A stretch of 18,456 nucleotides of DNA, taken from positions 1-18,456 of the forward strand of contig JBEDUQ010000394.1 of the NCBI GenBank assembly GCA_040414855.1. Direction: 5' to 3'. The notes under the pieces are model-generated. The model had not been told where the DNA came from and did no database searches. It was given only the letters and a program-made list of their open reading frames with translations. Positions 1-6,272 of the stretch are shown here, piece by piece; position 1 is the first letter of the stretch; every line of letters begins with the position of its first letter. Both the position numbers and the translations under genes were made by a program. The stretch is from DASVXQ01 sp040414855 (lineage in GTDB: Bacteria > Actinomycetota > CALGFH01).

Positions 1-10
1 ATATGAAAAT

Positions 11-22
11 CGATTCGAATCG
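11..22. repeat. 12-bp perfect palindrome at left edge
   Basis: CGATTCGAATCG reads the same on both strands and sits in the only A/T-rich patch near the left edge. Positions 1-139 otherwise hold no ORF I can support. The TTCGAAT core resembles a tRNA T-loop, but the flanking bases do not form a T-stem, so I do not call a tRNA. It could be an operator for a gene lying to the left of the window, or chance. Confidence 0.3.
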
Positions 23-139
23 TTTGTGGAGCCGGCTGGCTGGGTTCTAGCCACTGGACGCAACAATCGGGCTCAGGTCGAGCACCAGAGTTCGGAATTG
101 TGCACAACCGCTACCCGGAACGACGGTCGACCCCAGAGG

Positions 140-463
140 CTACCCGGTGAGTCCGCCCAAGCCGAGCGCGGCCCAGACCTCCTCGGGTGTGCGCCCGCGG
201 ATCACCACCACCTTCTCGCGGCCGTGCTCCCCGGCCGCCAGACGCAGCGCTCGCGGGCGCAGGCCGAGCTGGCCGGCAAGGAAGGCGAGCAGCGCCGCGT
301 TCGCCTTCCCCTCGACCGCGGGCGCCGCGATCCGGACCCGTAGCGCGTCGCCAGCAAGCCCTGCCAAAGCGCTACGGGCCGCCCCGGGCACGACCCGCAC
401 GACCAGCGCCGCGCCCTCGGGATGCGCTCGGACGACCTGACCGCTCGGGCTGTCTGGGTTCAC
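140..463 (-). CDS. DUF167 (YggU-type) family protein
   Basis: A 107-residue protein of the DUF167/YggU family, small soluble alpha/beta proteins of unproven function. Visible family hallmarks are an early VVRVVPGAARS strand, the central block APAVEGKANAAL, and GEHGREKVVVIRG near the end. I chose the GTG at 461-463 (VNPDSPSGQ...) because GGAGAG stands about 9 nt upstream and the length then fits the family's usual 90-110 residues. A start at 583 would add about 40 low-complexity residues. It is separated from the next upstream gene on the same strand by 208 bp in which I see no gene. Family call is firm; function is unknown. Confidence 0.85.
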   Translation of the reverse strand: MNPDSPSGQVVRAHPEGAALVVRVVPGAARSALAGLAGDALRVRIAAPAVEGKANAALLAFLAGQLGLRPRALRLAAGEHGREKVVVIRGRTPEEVWAALGLGGLTG

Positions 464-671
464 CTGCCTGCTCTCCGCGTCTTCCGAATGTGGACCAGCG
501 GAAGGGAAGCCGGCTGGCCGTTGGCCCCGGTCAATGGCGCCGGGTCGCTGCCGAGTACACCGCGATGGACTCCCGCGCATCAAGCAGTTCGGCCGGGGAG
601 AGGATTCTCGCGGCCGTAGGCAACTGGGGCGGCAACGAGCCGCTGGACCCCGGGCGCCAGGCGACCAGGCG

Positions 672-1367
672 CTATTGCTCGTCGGGGTCGATGCCGAACT
701 CGCGCAGGACGGGACGGCGACCGGCCCGGATCTGGGCGCTCCAGCGATCCAGGGCGTCAGTACCCAGCTTCCAGAACCGCCGGCACAACTCCAGATACTC
801 CAGCACCACCTCGGTCCTGCCGTGAGCCAGCAGCTCGTTTGCCAGGCGGAAGTCGGGCCCGAACGAGTCCAGCTGCGGCGAGCCGTGCGTCGACCCGGCC
901 CGCCGCAGGTGCTCCGCAGCGGCGTCGACGTCCCCCGTCATCAACGCCAGCCGGCCCAGCGTGATATGCCCGTAGTGGATCAGGTTGCCGGCGTTCCAGT
1001 TCCCCGGTGCCACCGGTCCCATTCCCATGGCGAGCATCTCATCGGCGTAGGCAGCGGCCTTGCTGAGCTCGCCGGCTTCCATCGCAGCAGCGGTGATGTC
1101 GGGCAGGATGGCCGCTCGACGCATCTGCCGCCACAGGCTGGGGTGTCCTCGCCGCCAGCGATGGCGTTCGGCGGCCTCGAACGCGGCCAGCGCGGCGCGG
1201 GCGTGTCGAGCCTGGCGGGCGGGGTCCTTGGCGGTGTGCATCGCCAGGGCGTGGCGGCGGGCGCGCCCTCGTCGTGTCGGGACCAGCCACACCAACCTGA
1301 GGATGATGGGGCCTGTCATCACGTCGACGACGCGCGTCAGCGGACTCGGTGTTGGGTCCTGCTCCAC
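672..1367 (-). CDS. TPR-like helical-repeat protein, function unknown
   Basis: A 231-residue, mostly helical protein. The middle and end look like degenerate tetratricopeptide repeats: alternating Ala/Leu-rich helices such as ITAAAMEAGELSKAAAYADE, then LGRLALMTGDVDAAAEHLRRA. It ends in a conserved-looking block, CRRFWKLGTDALDRW, a signature I associate with uncharacterised TPR-like proteins. Residues 18-30 (MTGPIILRLVWLV) are hydrophobic and followed by basic residues, so a membrane-associated N-terminus is possible. The start is GTG with GGAGGG six nt upstream, a strong SD. It lies 142 bp after the alpha/beta hydrolase on the same strand, far enough for its own promoter. A scaffolding or protein-interaction role is inference only. 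Confidence 0.75.
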   Translation of the reverse strand: MEQDPTPSPLTRVVDVMTGPIILRLVWLVPTRRGRARRHALAMHTAKDPARQARHARAALAAFEAAERHRWRRGHPSLWRQMRRAAILPDITAAAMEAGELSKAAAYADEMLAMGMGPVAPGNWNAGNLIHYGHITLGRLALMTGDVDAAAEHLRRAGSTHGSPQLDSFGPDFRLANELLAHGRTEVVLEYLELCRRFWKLGTDALDRWSAQIRAGRRPVLREFGIDPDEQ

Positions 1368-1509
1368 GCGCTACCCTCCGTCATCGCGCCGAGCGCGCCG
1401 TCTGCCCGCAACCCCTCCACGACAGGCAACCCGTCAGCGGGAGCAGGGTGCCACGCACCGATCGCGAAGAAAAGCGTAGGTTCAGAAACCTGGCCGCGTC
1501 CGCTGAGAG

Positions 1510-2514
1510 TTACTGAACCCAGCGGTCCGCGATGCGGCTGGTTCTTGTCATCATCACGAGGTCCCGGAACCGCTCGGGTTCCTCGAGATGTGGGGTGTGG
1601 GCGGACTGCTCGAACCACACCAGCTGCTTCGATGGGGCTTCGAGCGCGTCGTAGAAGCGCTGTGCTGCTTCGCCGGGCGCGACTTGGTCCAGCCGACCCT
1701 GCACCATGACGATCGGCACCTCGACCCGCGGCATGGTGCGAACCAGATCCGTCGCGGCGAGCTCCGGTACGAGGGCAGCCTGTGACGCCCAGACCCCACG
1801 AAGGGTTCGGATGACATCCGCGGGCGAATAGTCGTGTGACCGGGCCAAGCTGACGAGGAGTGCCCGGGCCGTTGCGTTGTAGTTGGCGTTGGTTGCGAGA
1901 CCTCCGAAGTTGGCCACCCAGCGAAGCCGCGTGGTGAATTCCTTCAGGCCGGGATGCGGTGGCGGGCCGATCTTCTCCAGTTGTCGCGCCGCACGTCGAT
2001 TGCCGCGTTCGCGAGCGGTCCGGAGCGCAAAGGCATAGGCATTCGTCTCGGCGGCGGCGATGTCGACGTCCATCCCGACGGCGATCAGCGCGGAGACGAG
2101 GTCGGGCCTCTGCACGGCCGCGTACGCCGCGAACGTCGCACCGAAGGAGAATCCAGCGACGAGTGGCGCAGCTCCGAAGCGGTCCCGGAGCGTCTCCAAC
2201 ATCGACACGGTGTCGGCGACCATATGGGCCACGTTCACGTTGCTCCGGTTCGAGGCATCGCGCAGCGAGAGCCCGGTGCCCCGTTGGTCCCAATAGACAA
2301 CCGTGAAGGCGTCTTCCAGTGCGAGAAGACGCTCGAAGCGGTGCGCCTCATTGATAATCGGCAGCCCGGGGCCCAACTGCATCAGCAGAAGTGGCGGGTT
2401 CGACGTGCCCGTCCCGCGAACCCGGATCCAGTGTCGCGCGGTACCGAGGTTCACCGTCTGGAGCTCATCGATCGCCAGCGCCGGTCGTCCATGTGCGTTC
2501 GTCTTCTTCCGCAT
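1510..2514 (-). CDS. alpha/beta hydrolase, proline iminopeptidase-like
   Basis: A 334-residue alpha/beta-hydrolase-fold enzyme, probably cytoplasmic because no signal peptide is seen. The serine triad is readable: nucleophile elbow GFSFG (121-125, Ser123), acid Asp276 in GRLDQVAP, and His306 in SAHTPHLEEP. The strand YWDQRGTGLS (75-83) is the block typical of the proline iminopeptidase branch. The usual HGGPG oxyanion motif reads QLGPG (46-50), so the oxyanion loop is altered and a peptidase role should not be assumed; an ester or amide substrate fits equally. The ATG has GGAG 5 nt upstream. It starts 36 nt after the oxidoreductase gene on the same strand, so it is probably the last gene of that operon. 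Confidence 0.88.
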   Translation of the reverse strand: MRKKTNAHGRPALAIDELQTVNLGTARHWIRVRGTGTSNPPLLLMQLGPGLPIINEAHRFERLLALEDAFTVVYWDQRGTGLSLRDASNRSNVNVAHMVADTVSMLETLRDRFGAAPLVAGFSFGATFAAYAAVQRPDLVSALIAVGMDVDIAAAETNAYAFALRTARERGNRRAARQLEKIGPPPHPGLKEFTTRLRWVANFGGLATNANYNATARALLVSLARSHDYSPADVIRTLRGVWASQAALVPELAATDLVRTMPRVEVPIVMVQGRLDQVAPGEAAQRFYDALEAPSKQLVWFEQSAHTPHLEEPERFRDLVMMTRTSRIADRWVQ

Positions 2515-2550
2515 CGCAGCTCCGTTCGCGGTTGTCCTGGGCCCGTTCGA

Positions 2551-3657
2551 TCACCGGTCGTGTTTCGCCTCGGCGACCGGATGCGGCTGCTCGCTCCTCT
2601 TGGCGGCCTCGGCACCAAGCAACTCGCCGCCCGCCGCGAGACAGAGTTCTGGACCGACCGCGCGCGCGACCGTGGTAGCGCCGAGCGGGGCCGACCGGAG
2701 AGCGGCTTCGACGGCCAAGACCGCTGCGCGGGCCGTAAAGAGGTAACCCTCTCCGGTGCGCATCCACCTCTCGGCGCTACGTCCGTCGGCGGCCGTCGCC
2801 CGAGCCCAAAGAAGGCTCTCCACGGCGTTCGGTGCGCTCGTCGGCTCGGACGTCTTGGCGCGTCGACGCCGCTCGCCAACCAGCCGGGTCAGAGCGGGCA
2901 ACGCCGGCATGGCGAGCCTTGCCACGACGGGTGGCATCGGGACCTCGAGCGACACCGTGATGTTCGGTATGCCGGTCGTGTGTCCCGTCAGAACGAGGTC
3001 GGCAGTTGGGAACGGCATGAAGGTGCGGTGGCCCGCGGGTGTCGGGAGTCGGCGAACGCCAGCACCCAGGCGGGTATGGACCAGCCGACCATCGCGCCGG
3101 ATCCATCCGCCACTCGCGAGCGCCTGCGTCCGGCTAGCTCTCGCGCCGGGGCTGGACCCCTCGGTGCCGAGGAGGATGGCCAAGTCGAGTTGGGTCGCGG
3201 CCGGCACCTGGTCCGTAACGAGTCGTGCGAGCCCGTCGCTCGCCACCGTCCCGAACCCGACCGCCGACAGCACCGTGATGCCGCGCTCACGCGCACGTTC
3301 GTCGGCGGCCAGGACAGCACGGGCGACCGCTATCTCATTCGCGATGTCGAGGTAGTGCACGCCGGCGTCGAGGCAGGCTTGCAGCACCGGCGGCGCGGTC
3401 GTACCAAACGGGCCGGCGGCCAGGAGCACGAGGCGGGCATCGCCGATGAGCCTGCCAACGTCGGCGACCTCACCGGCGACCCAAGGCAGGTCGAGCCGTT
3501 CGGCCAGAGAGCGAAGGCGATCCGGGCTTCGGCCGGATAAGACGGGACGGTGACCTCGTGCGACCGCCTGCTCGGCGATCAGGGTCCCGGTCCGACCCGT
3601 AGCTCCGTAGAGCAGCCAAGTCTCGGCCAACACGGCTTCGTCCACGCGTTCACTCAT
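2551..3657 (-). CDS. saccharopine dehydrogenase-like NAD(P) oxidoreductase
   Basis: A 368-residue protein with an N-terminal Rossmann fold of the saccharopine-dehydrogenase NADP-binding superfamily, a group that includes trans-acting enoyl reductases. The nucleotide loop is GATGRTG (18-24); the LAAGPFG (79-85) and HYLDIANE (101-108) blocks are typical of the family. The C-terminal half is less diagnostic. I prefer the ATG at 3655-3657 because GAGGTG lies 6 nt upstream; a start at 3696 lacks an SD and would add 13 residues. The chosen start overlaps by 8 nt the stop of a 25-codon ORF, suggesting translational coupling. It sits between the metallo-hydrolase and the alpha/beta hydrolase, so a shared catabolic pathway is likely. 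The substrate is unknown. Confidence 0.85.
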   Translation of the reverse strand: MSERVDEAVLAETWLLYGATGRTGTLIAEQAVARGHRPVLSGRSPDRLRSLAERLDLPWVAGEVADVGRLIGDARLVLLAAGPFGTTAPPVLQACLDAGVHYLDIANEIAVARAVLAADERARERGITVLSAVGFGTVASDGLARLVTDQVPAATQLDLAILLGTEGSSPGARASRTQALASGGWIRRDGRLVHTRLGAGVRRLPTPAGHRTFMPFPTADLVLTGHTTGIPNITVSLEVPMPPVVARLAMPALPALTRLVGERRRRAKTSEPTSAPNAVESLLWARATAADGRSAERWMRTGEGYLFTARAAVLAVEAALRSAPLGATTVARAVGPELCLAAGGELLGAEAAKRSEQPHPVAEAKHDR

Positions 3658-3727
3658 CGACGCCACCTCGGAGCTGGGTTCCGGGGGCGCTGCCATCCGG
3701 CGACAGGGTGTCGTCGAACGTATCCAT
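3650..3727 (-). CDS. candidate 25-residue small ORF overlapping the oxidoreductase start
   Basis: A 25-codon ORF begins MDTFDDTLSPDGSAPG and is acidic, with no membrane segment. AAGGAG lies 6 nt before its ATG, among the strongest SDs in the window, and directly after the TGA of the metallo-hydrolase gene (start 11 nt after that stop). Its own TGA lies inside the first codons of the oxidoreductase, giving an ATGAGTGA overlap of 8 nt. It could be a coupling leader carrying ribosomes into the next gene, a real micropeptide, or the true N-terminus of the oxidoreductase displaced by a frameshift. No homologue is recognised by eye. The strong SD is observed; translation is inferred. Confidence 0.45.
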   Translation of the reverse strand: MDTFDDTLSPDGSAPGTQLRGGVDE

Positions 3728-3738
3728 TTCGCTCTCCT

Positions 3739-4626
3739 TCAACGGTGCTCGAGCAGGCGTCGCGCCGCCGTCGGGTCGTGTGCCGGCAGGATCATCAGCC
3801 CCGGCATCCGGTTCTTGAGGGCGAGGACCATGTCCGTGGCCTTGCGCAGGCCGCGCCGATCGCCGACGCCGGGCACCTGACAACGCTCGAGAAGATCGGC
3901 GCGGTACGTCAGATCTCCCACGAGCAACAGCGGTGGTCGCGTCCCCAGGCGAACGAGCAAGGACACCGAGCCCGCGGTGTGTCCGGGGGTCGGCAGGAGC
4001 ACGAGCGAACCATCTCCCATGAGATCCAGTGACTCGGTGAACGGTGACACGTTCGGGTCGCCCGTTGGTTCGAACGTGACCTGGCGCCACTCCAGCCCCG
4101 GGATCTCGATGTGCTTACGCAGGAATCCGGTGATCTCGGGCTTGAAGCTTGCAAGCTGCCGCCATTCAGCTCCGGAGACGATCAGCTCCGCTTCCGCCAG
4201 CTCCCGGAGCCCGCCGATGTGGTCCTCATGAAGGTGCGACAGGATCGCCTTGCGGACGTCGGTCGGCGAGTATCCGAGCGTCTCCAGCTGCGCCGTGAGC
4301 GTGTCCTCCTCGCCGATCTGGAACCGCGCGAGACGGTCGTAGAGGTAGCCGGTGAATCCGCCGGGGAAGTAGGAGTGATCGGTGACCGATGCGCGATCCT
4401 GCCCCGTGTCGAACAGAATGAGCCCGTCGGCATGCTCGATGGCGTAGACGTTGATGGGGAGCGGCTGAGTCCATCGCCGCGACGTCAGCAGCCACCAGTA
4501 CAAGGGCTTCCTGCTCCCATACAGCTGCTCTGGATGGATCTGAACGGTTCCGGTGCTTACGACCGACACCGCCTTCACCGGGCCCGACGCTCCGCGTTCC
4601 GCGGAGACGGCGGTCACGCTTGCCAT
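3739..4626 (-). CDS. MBL-fold metallo-hydrolase, AHL lactonase (AiiA)-like
   Basis: A 295-residue metallo-beta-lactamase-fold hydrolase of the N-acyl-homoserine-lactonase-like group. The dizinc site is complete: SHLHEDHIGG gives His131, His133, Asp135 and His136; GHTAGS gives His216; GDLTY gives Asp238 followed three residues later by Tyr241, the spacing of the Asp191/Tyr194 pair in AiiA; LPAHD gives His283. No signal peptide is evident. The ATG at 4624-4626 is chosen because GAGGAG lies 8 nt upstream; the ORF extends in frame to 4689 without a better site. It follows a Crp/Fnr regulator on the same strand after 108 bp. Hydrolysis of a lactone signal or related ester is probable from the motifs. 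Other MBL lactonases share them, so the substrate is open. Confidence 0.87.
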   Translation of the reverse strand: MASVTAVSAERGASGPVKAVSVVSTGTVQIHPEQLYGSRKPLYWWLLTSRRWTQPLPINVYAIEHADGLILFDTGQDRASVTDHSYFPGGFTGYLYDRLARFQIGEEDTLTAQLETLGYSPTDVRKAILSHLHEDHIGGLRELAEAELIVSGAEWRQLASFKPEITGFLRKHIEIPGLEWRQVTFEPTGDPNVSPFTESLDLMGDGSLVLLPTPGHTAGSVSLLVRLGTRPPLLLVGDLTYRADLLERCQVPGVGDRRGLRKATDMVLALKNRMPGLMILPAHDPTAARRLLEHR

Positions 4627-4657
4627 GGTGCAGTCTCCTCGCGGCCTGACTCTTCGG

Positions 4658-4738
4658 GTGATCACGACGGGAGCAGCGTGGACTCCCATGCCCGGCGCGT
4701 CAGTGACTTCAGTTGGAGGCTCCAGTAACCAAAGTCAC
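4658..4738 (-). promoter_or_regulatory. candidate Crp-like operator sites upstream of the metallo-hydrolase
   Basis: The 108-bp gap between the regulator and the metallo-hydrolase holds a perfect 8-bp palindrome GTGATCAC (4658-4665). An imperfect inverted repeat GTAAC-N4-GTCAC (4725-4738) overlaps the regulator's stop codon. GTGA/TCAC half-sites resemble Crp/Fnr-family boxes. The heptamer GTAACCA at 4725-4731 recurs at 5482-5488 upstream of the regulator itself. Short palindromes occur by chance, so this is a weak call. Confidence 0.25.
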
Positions 4739-5424
4739 GAGACCGGTGGCGGCCAGGACTCGGCGTGGAGGCGAGCGGGATCGAGAATCGCAATGCGATC
4801 CGGCGACGTCGCGACGATGCCCGCCACCCGAAGATCGCGCAGAACCCGAGCGACCACCTCGCGCACTGATCCGACGGCGTCCGCGAGCTCCTGCTGTGAC
4901 GCAGCCGCGACGAGCCGGCCGTCAGGGGGCTGGTGATCGGACGCGAGATCGAGGAGGTGCGCCGCGACTCGCTGCTTCACCGAGCCGAACGCGTTGACCG
5001 CGGCCTCGTAGAGAGTGTCGTAGAGCCGGCGGTTGAGCTCCTCCGCCAGATGCCAAGCGACGCGTGCGTCCTTGTGTGCCAACTCCGTCAGCTTGGGGCC
5101 GTTGATGCTGAAGAACGTCGACGGAGCGATGGTTTGGACGCCGACGTTCACTGGTCCGCCCACGAGAACGGCAATCCCCAGGACGTCGGATTCCCGCGCG
5201 TACCGCACGGTCACCTGTCGACCCTCCGGCGAGCTCAGGTACACGCGAAGGAGCCCGCGGACGACGAGCGCGGCCCTCGGAGGCGAACTGGGCCGATAGA
5301 CCGTGATGCCGCCCGGATAGTCGAAACGTTCTCCGTTCGCCAGGAGCTCCTCGACGACCTCCGGCGGGAGCGCGGCCAGGAAACTGCCGGCGAGCGCATC
5401 GCGGACCTCTTGATCGGCGGTCAT
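4735..5424 (-). CDS. Crp/Fnr-family transcriptional regulator
   Basis: A 229-residue regulator with an N-terminal cyclic-nucleotide-binding-type beta-roll (about 15-120), a long dimer helix (about 120-150) and a C-terminal winged helix (about 155-215; recognition region SQQELADAVGSVREVVARVL). It has no cysteine, so it is not an FNR-type Fe-S sensor. The cAMP phosphate-binding cassette is not canonical: where FGE...R is expected it reads VLGIAVLVGGPVNVGVQ, so a ligand other than cAMP, or none, is likely. I start it at the ATG at 5422-5424. The open frame runs on to 5976, but the extension is low-complexity sequence antisense to the lipoprotein gene. The SD is weak (GGAAG, 11 nt away). It probably regulates itself and the downstream metallo-hydrolase cassette; that is inference from position. 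Confidence 0.85.
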   Translation of the reverse strand: MTADQEVRDALAGSFLAALPPEVVEELLANGERFDYPGGITVYRPSSPPRAALVVRGLLRVYLSSPEGRQVTVRYARESDVLGIAVLVGGPVNVGVQTIAPSTFFSINGPKLTELAHKDARVAWHLAEELNRRLYDTLYEAAVNAFGSVKQRVAAHLLDLASDHQPPDGRLVAAASQQELADAVGSVREVVARVLRDLRVAGIVATSPDRIAILDPARLHAESWPPPVS

Positions 5425-5453
5425 CCCACGCCAGCTTCCATTGCCCCGAGCGT

Positions 5454-5476
5454 CGCCGAGGTCTTCGGCCTCGGCG
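5454..5476. promoter_or_regulatory. 8-bp inverted repeat in the leader of the crp-like gene
   Basis: CGCCGAGG (5454-5461) and CCTCGGCG (5469-5476) form a perfect inverted repeat with a 7-nt spacer. It lies 30 bp upstream of the regulator's ATG, in the 205-bp divergent gap shared with the lipoprotein gene. It may be an operator or an mRNA hairpin near the ribosome site. Confidence 0.35.
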
Positions 5477-5542
5477 TCTTGGTAACCATCTACCTCGGCC
5501 CCACGCCGACGCCCGCTCCCTCTCCGGGGGCGGGCACCCAAA

Positions 5543-5555
5543 TGACGCCAGGTCA
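5543..5555. promoter_or_regulatory. candidate operator TGAC-N5-GTCA
   Basis: TGACGCCAGGTCA is a perfect 4+4 inverted repeat with a 5-bp centre, located between the divergent crp-like and lipoprotein genes (119 bp and 75 bp from their starts). It overlaps a minus-strand TTGACC, a possible -35 element, but no convincing -10 follows. A self-binding site for the Crp-like regulator is plausible, not shown. Confidence 0.3.
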
Positions 5556-5629
5556 ATCTACGGGAAGCGGTACGCGCGCTGCGAGGTTCATCACTCATTG
5601 GATGTCCAAGCCTCCCGAGGGTCGCAGAG

Positions 5630-6148
5630 ATGATGAAGCGAACAATGCTGTTCTCCGCCACGATCGCGGCGGCCATTGCGTTGCTGGCCGCCGGCTGCGG
5701 CGGCGGCAACAACAACAGCTCCAGCTCGTCCGGCGGGTCGCCGGCCACCACCAGCAGCCCGGCCACCACCGCCGCCACCGGTGCGACCGTCGCGGTCAAG
5801 AGCTCCAAGCTCGGCAAGATCCTGGTCGACGACCAGGGCCGCACGCTGTACCTGTTCGAGAAGGACAAGAGTGCCACCTCGACCTGTTCGGGTTCCTGCG
5901 CCGCCGCCTGGCCGCCGGACACCACCAGCGGCACGCCCAAGGCCGGCAGCGGCGCCGCCGCGGCTGCGCTCACCACCAGCGCCCGCGCTGACGGGTCGAT
6001 GCAGCTCGTCTACCACGGCCACCCGCTGTACCGCTATGCCGGTGACATCAAGGCGGGCGACACCAACGGCGAAGGGCTGGACCAGTTCGGCGCCGAGTGG
6101 TACGTGCTGTCGCCCGCCGGCAACAAGATCGAGAAGGGCGAGAGCTAG
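5630..6148 (+). CDS. secreted lipoprotein with two Yx(F/W/Y)xxD repeats
   Basis: A 172-residue predicted lipoprotein of the COG4315 type (secreted repeat of unknown function). It has a basic N-terminus, a hydrophobic stretch and a lipobox-like LAAGC with Cys23 as the lipidation site. A Gly/Asn/Ser/Thr/Pro-rich linker follows to about residue 50. Two repeats carry the family motif: YLFEKD (74-79), followed by TCSGSCAAAWPP with Cys86 and Cys90, and YRYAGD (134-139), followed by EGLDQFGAEWYVLSP. The ATG at 5630 has GAGGG about 8 nt upstream; a second ATG follows directly. It is anchored outside the membrane; its function is unknown across the family. It is divergent from the crp-like gene and may share its control. 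Confidence 0.88.
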   Translation: MMKRTMLFSATIAAAIALLAAGCGGGNNNSSSSSGGSPATTSSPATTAATGATVAVKSSKLGKILVDDQGRTLYLFEKDKSATSTCSGSCAAAWPPDTTSGTPKAGSGAAAAALTTSARADGSMQLVYHGHPLYRYAGDIKAGDTNGEGLDQFGAEWYVLSPAGNKIEKGES

Positions 6149-6172
6149 CTCAGGTAGGTTCCAGCGGCGGGA

Positions 6173-6209
6173 GGCGCGGTGCGCCGGCGGAGGGACCAGG
6201 AAGTCCTGG
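6173..6209 (+). terminator. two short hairpins after the lipoprotein gene
   Basis: GGCGC-GGT-GCGCC (6173-6185) and CCAGGA-AG-TCCTGG (6196-6209) lie 25-60 nt after the lipoprotein stop. No T-tract follows, as is common in high-GC genomes, so terminator function is uncertain. Confidence 0.3.
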
Positions 6210-6213
6210 CGCC

Positions 6214-6240
6214 GGGCAGCACGGGCAGCACGGGCAGCAA
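6214..6240 (+). repeat. three tandem 9-bp repeats
   Basis: GGGCAGCAC, GGGCAGCAC and GGGCAGCAA follow each other without gaps in the non-coding stretch before the GlxA-type gene, just upstream of its candidate -10 element. The array could be a slippage-prone spacer or a set of activator half-sites. Confidence 0.7.
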
Positions 6241-6260
6241 ACCAAACGACCGCGAGGCAA

Positions 6261-6266
6261 TACACT
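6261..6266 (+). promoter_or_regulatory. candidate -10 element, leaderless start of the GlxA-type gene
   Basis: TACACT lies so that the A of the ATG at 6273 falls seven bases past it, where transcription would begin. No well-spaced SD precedes that ATG, which fits a leaderless mRNA. The -35 region (near 6238-6243) is weak. Confidence 0.4.
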
Positions 6267-6272
6267 GCGCGT

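Noticed and set aside
9..25. Possible tRNA T-arm (TTCGAAT)
   Set aside because: The bases around the loop do not pair as a T-stem and no acceptor or other arms are present within the window.
1954..3540. 528-codon plus-strand open frame across the hydrolase and oxidoreductase genes
   Set aside because: It runs antisense through two well-supported genes with motifs, and its own product is low-complexity and Arg-rich.
5425..5976. N-terminal extension of the Crp-like protein
   Set aside because: The extension is antisense to the lipoprotein coding region, is Ala/Pro/Glu-rich and precedes an N-terminus of normal family length.
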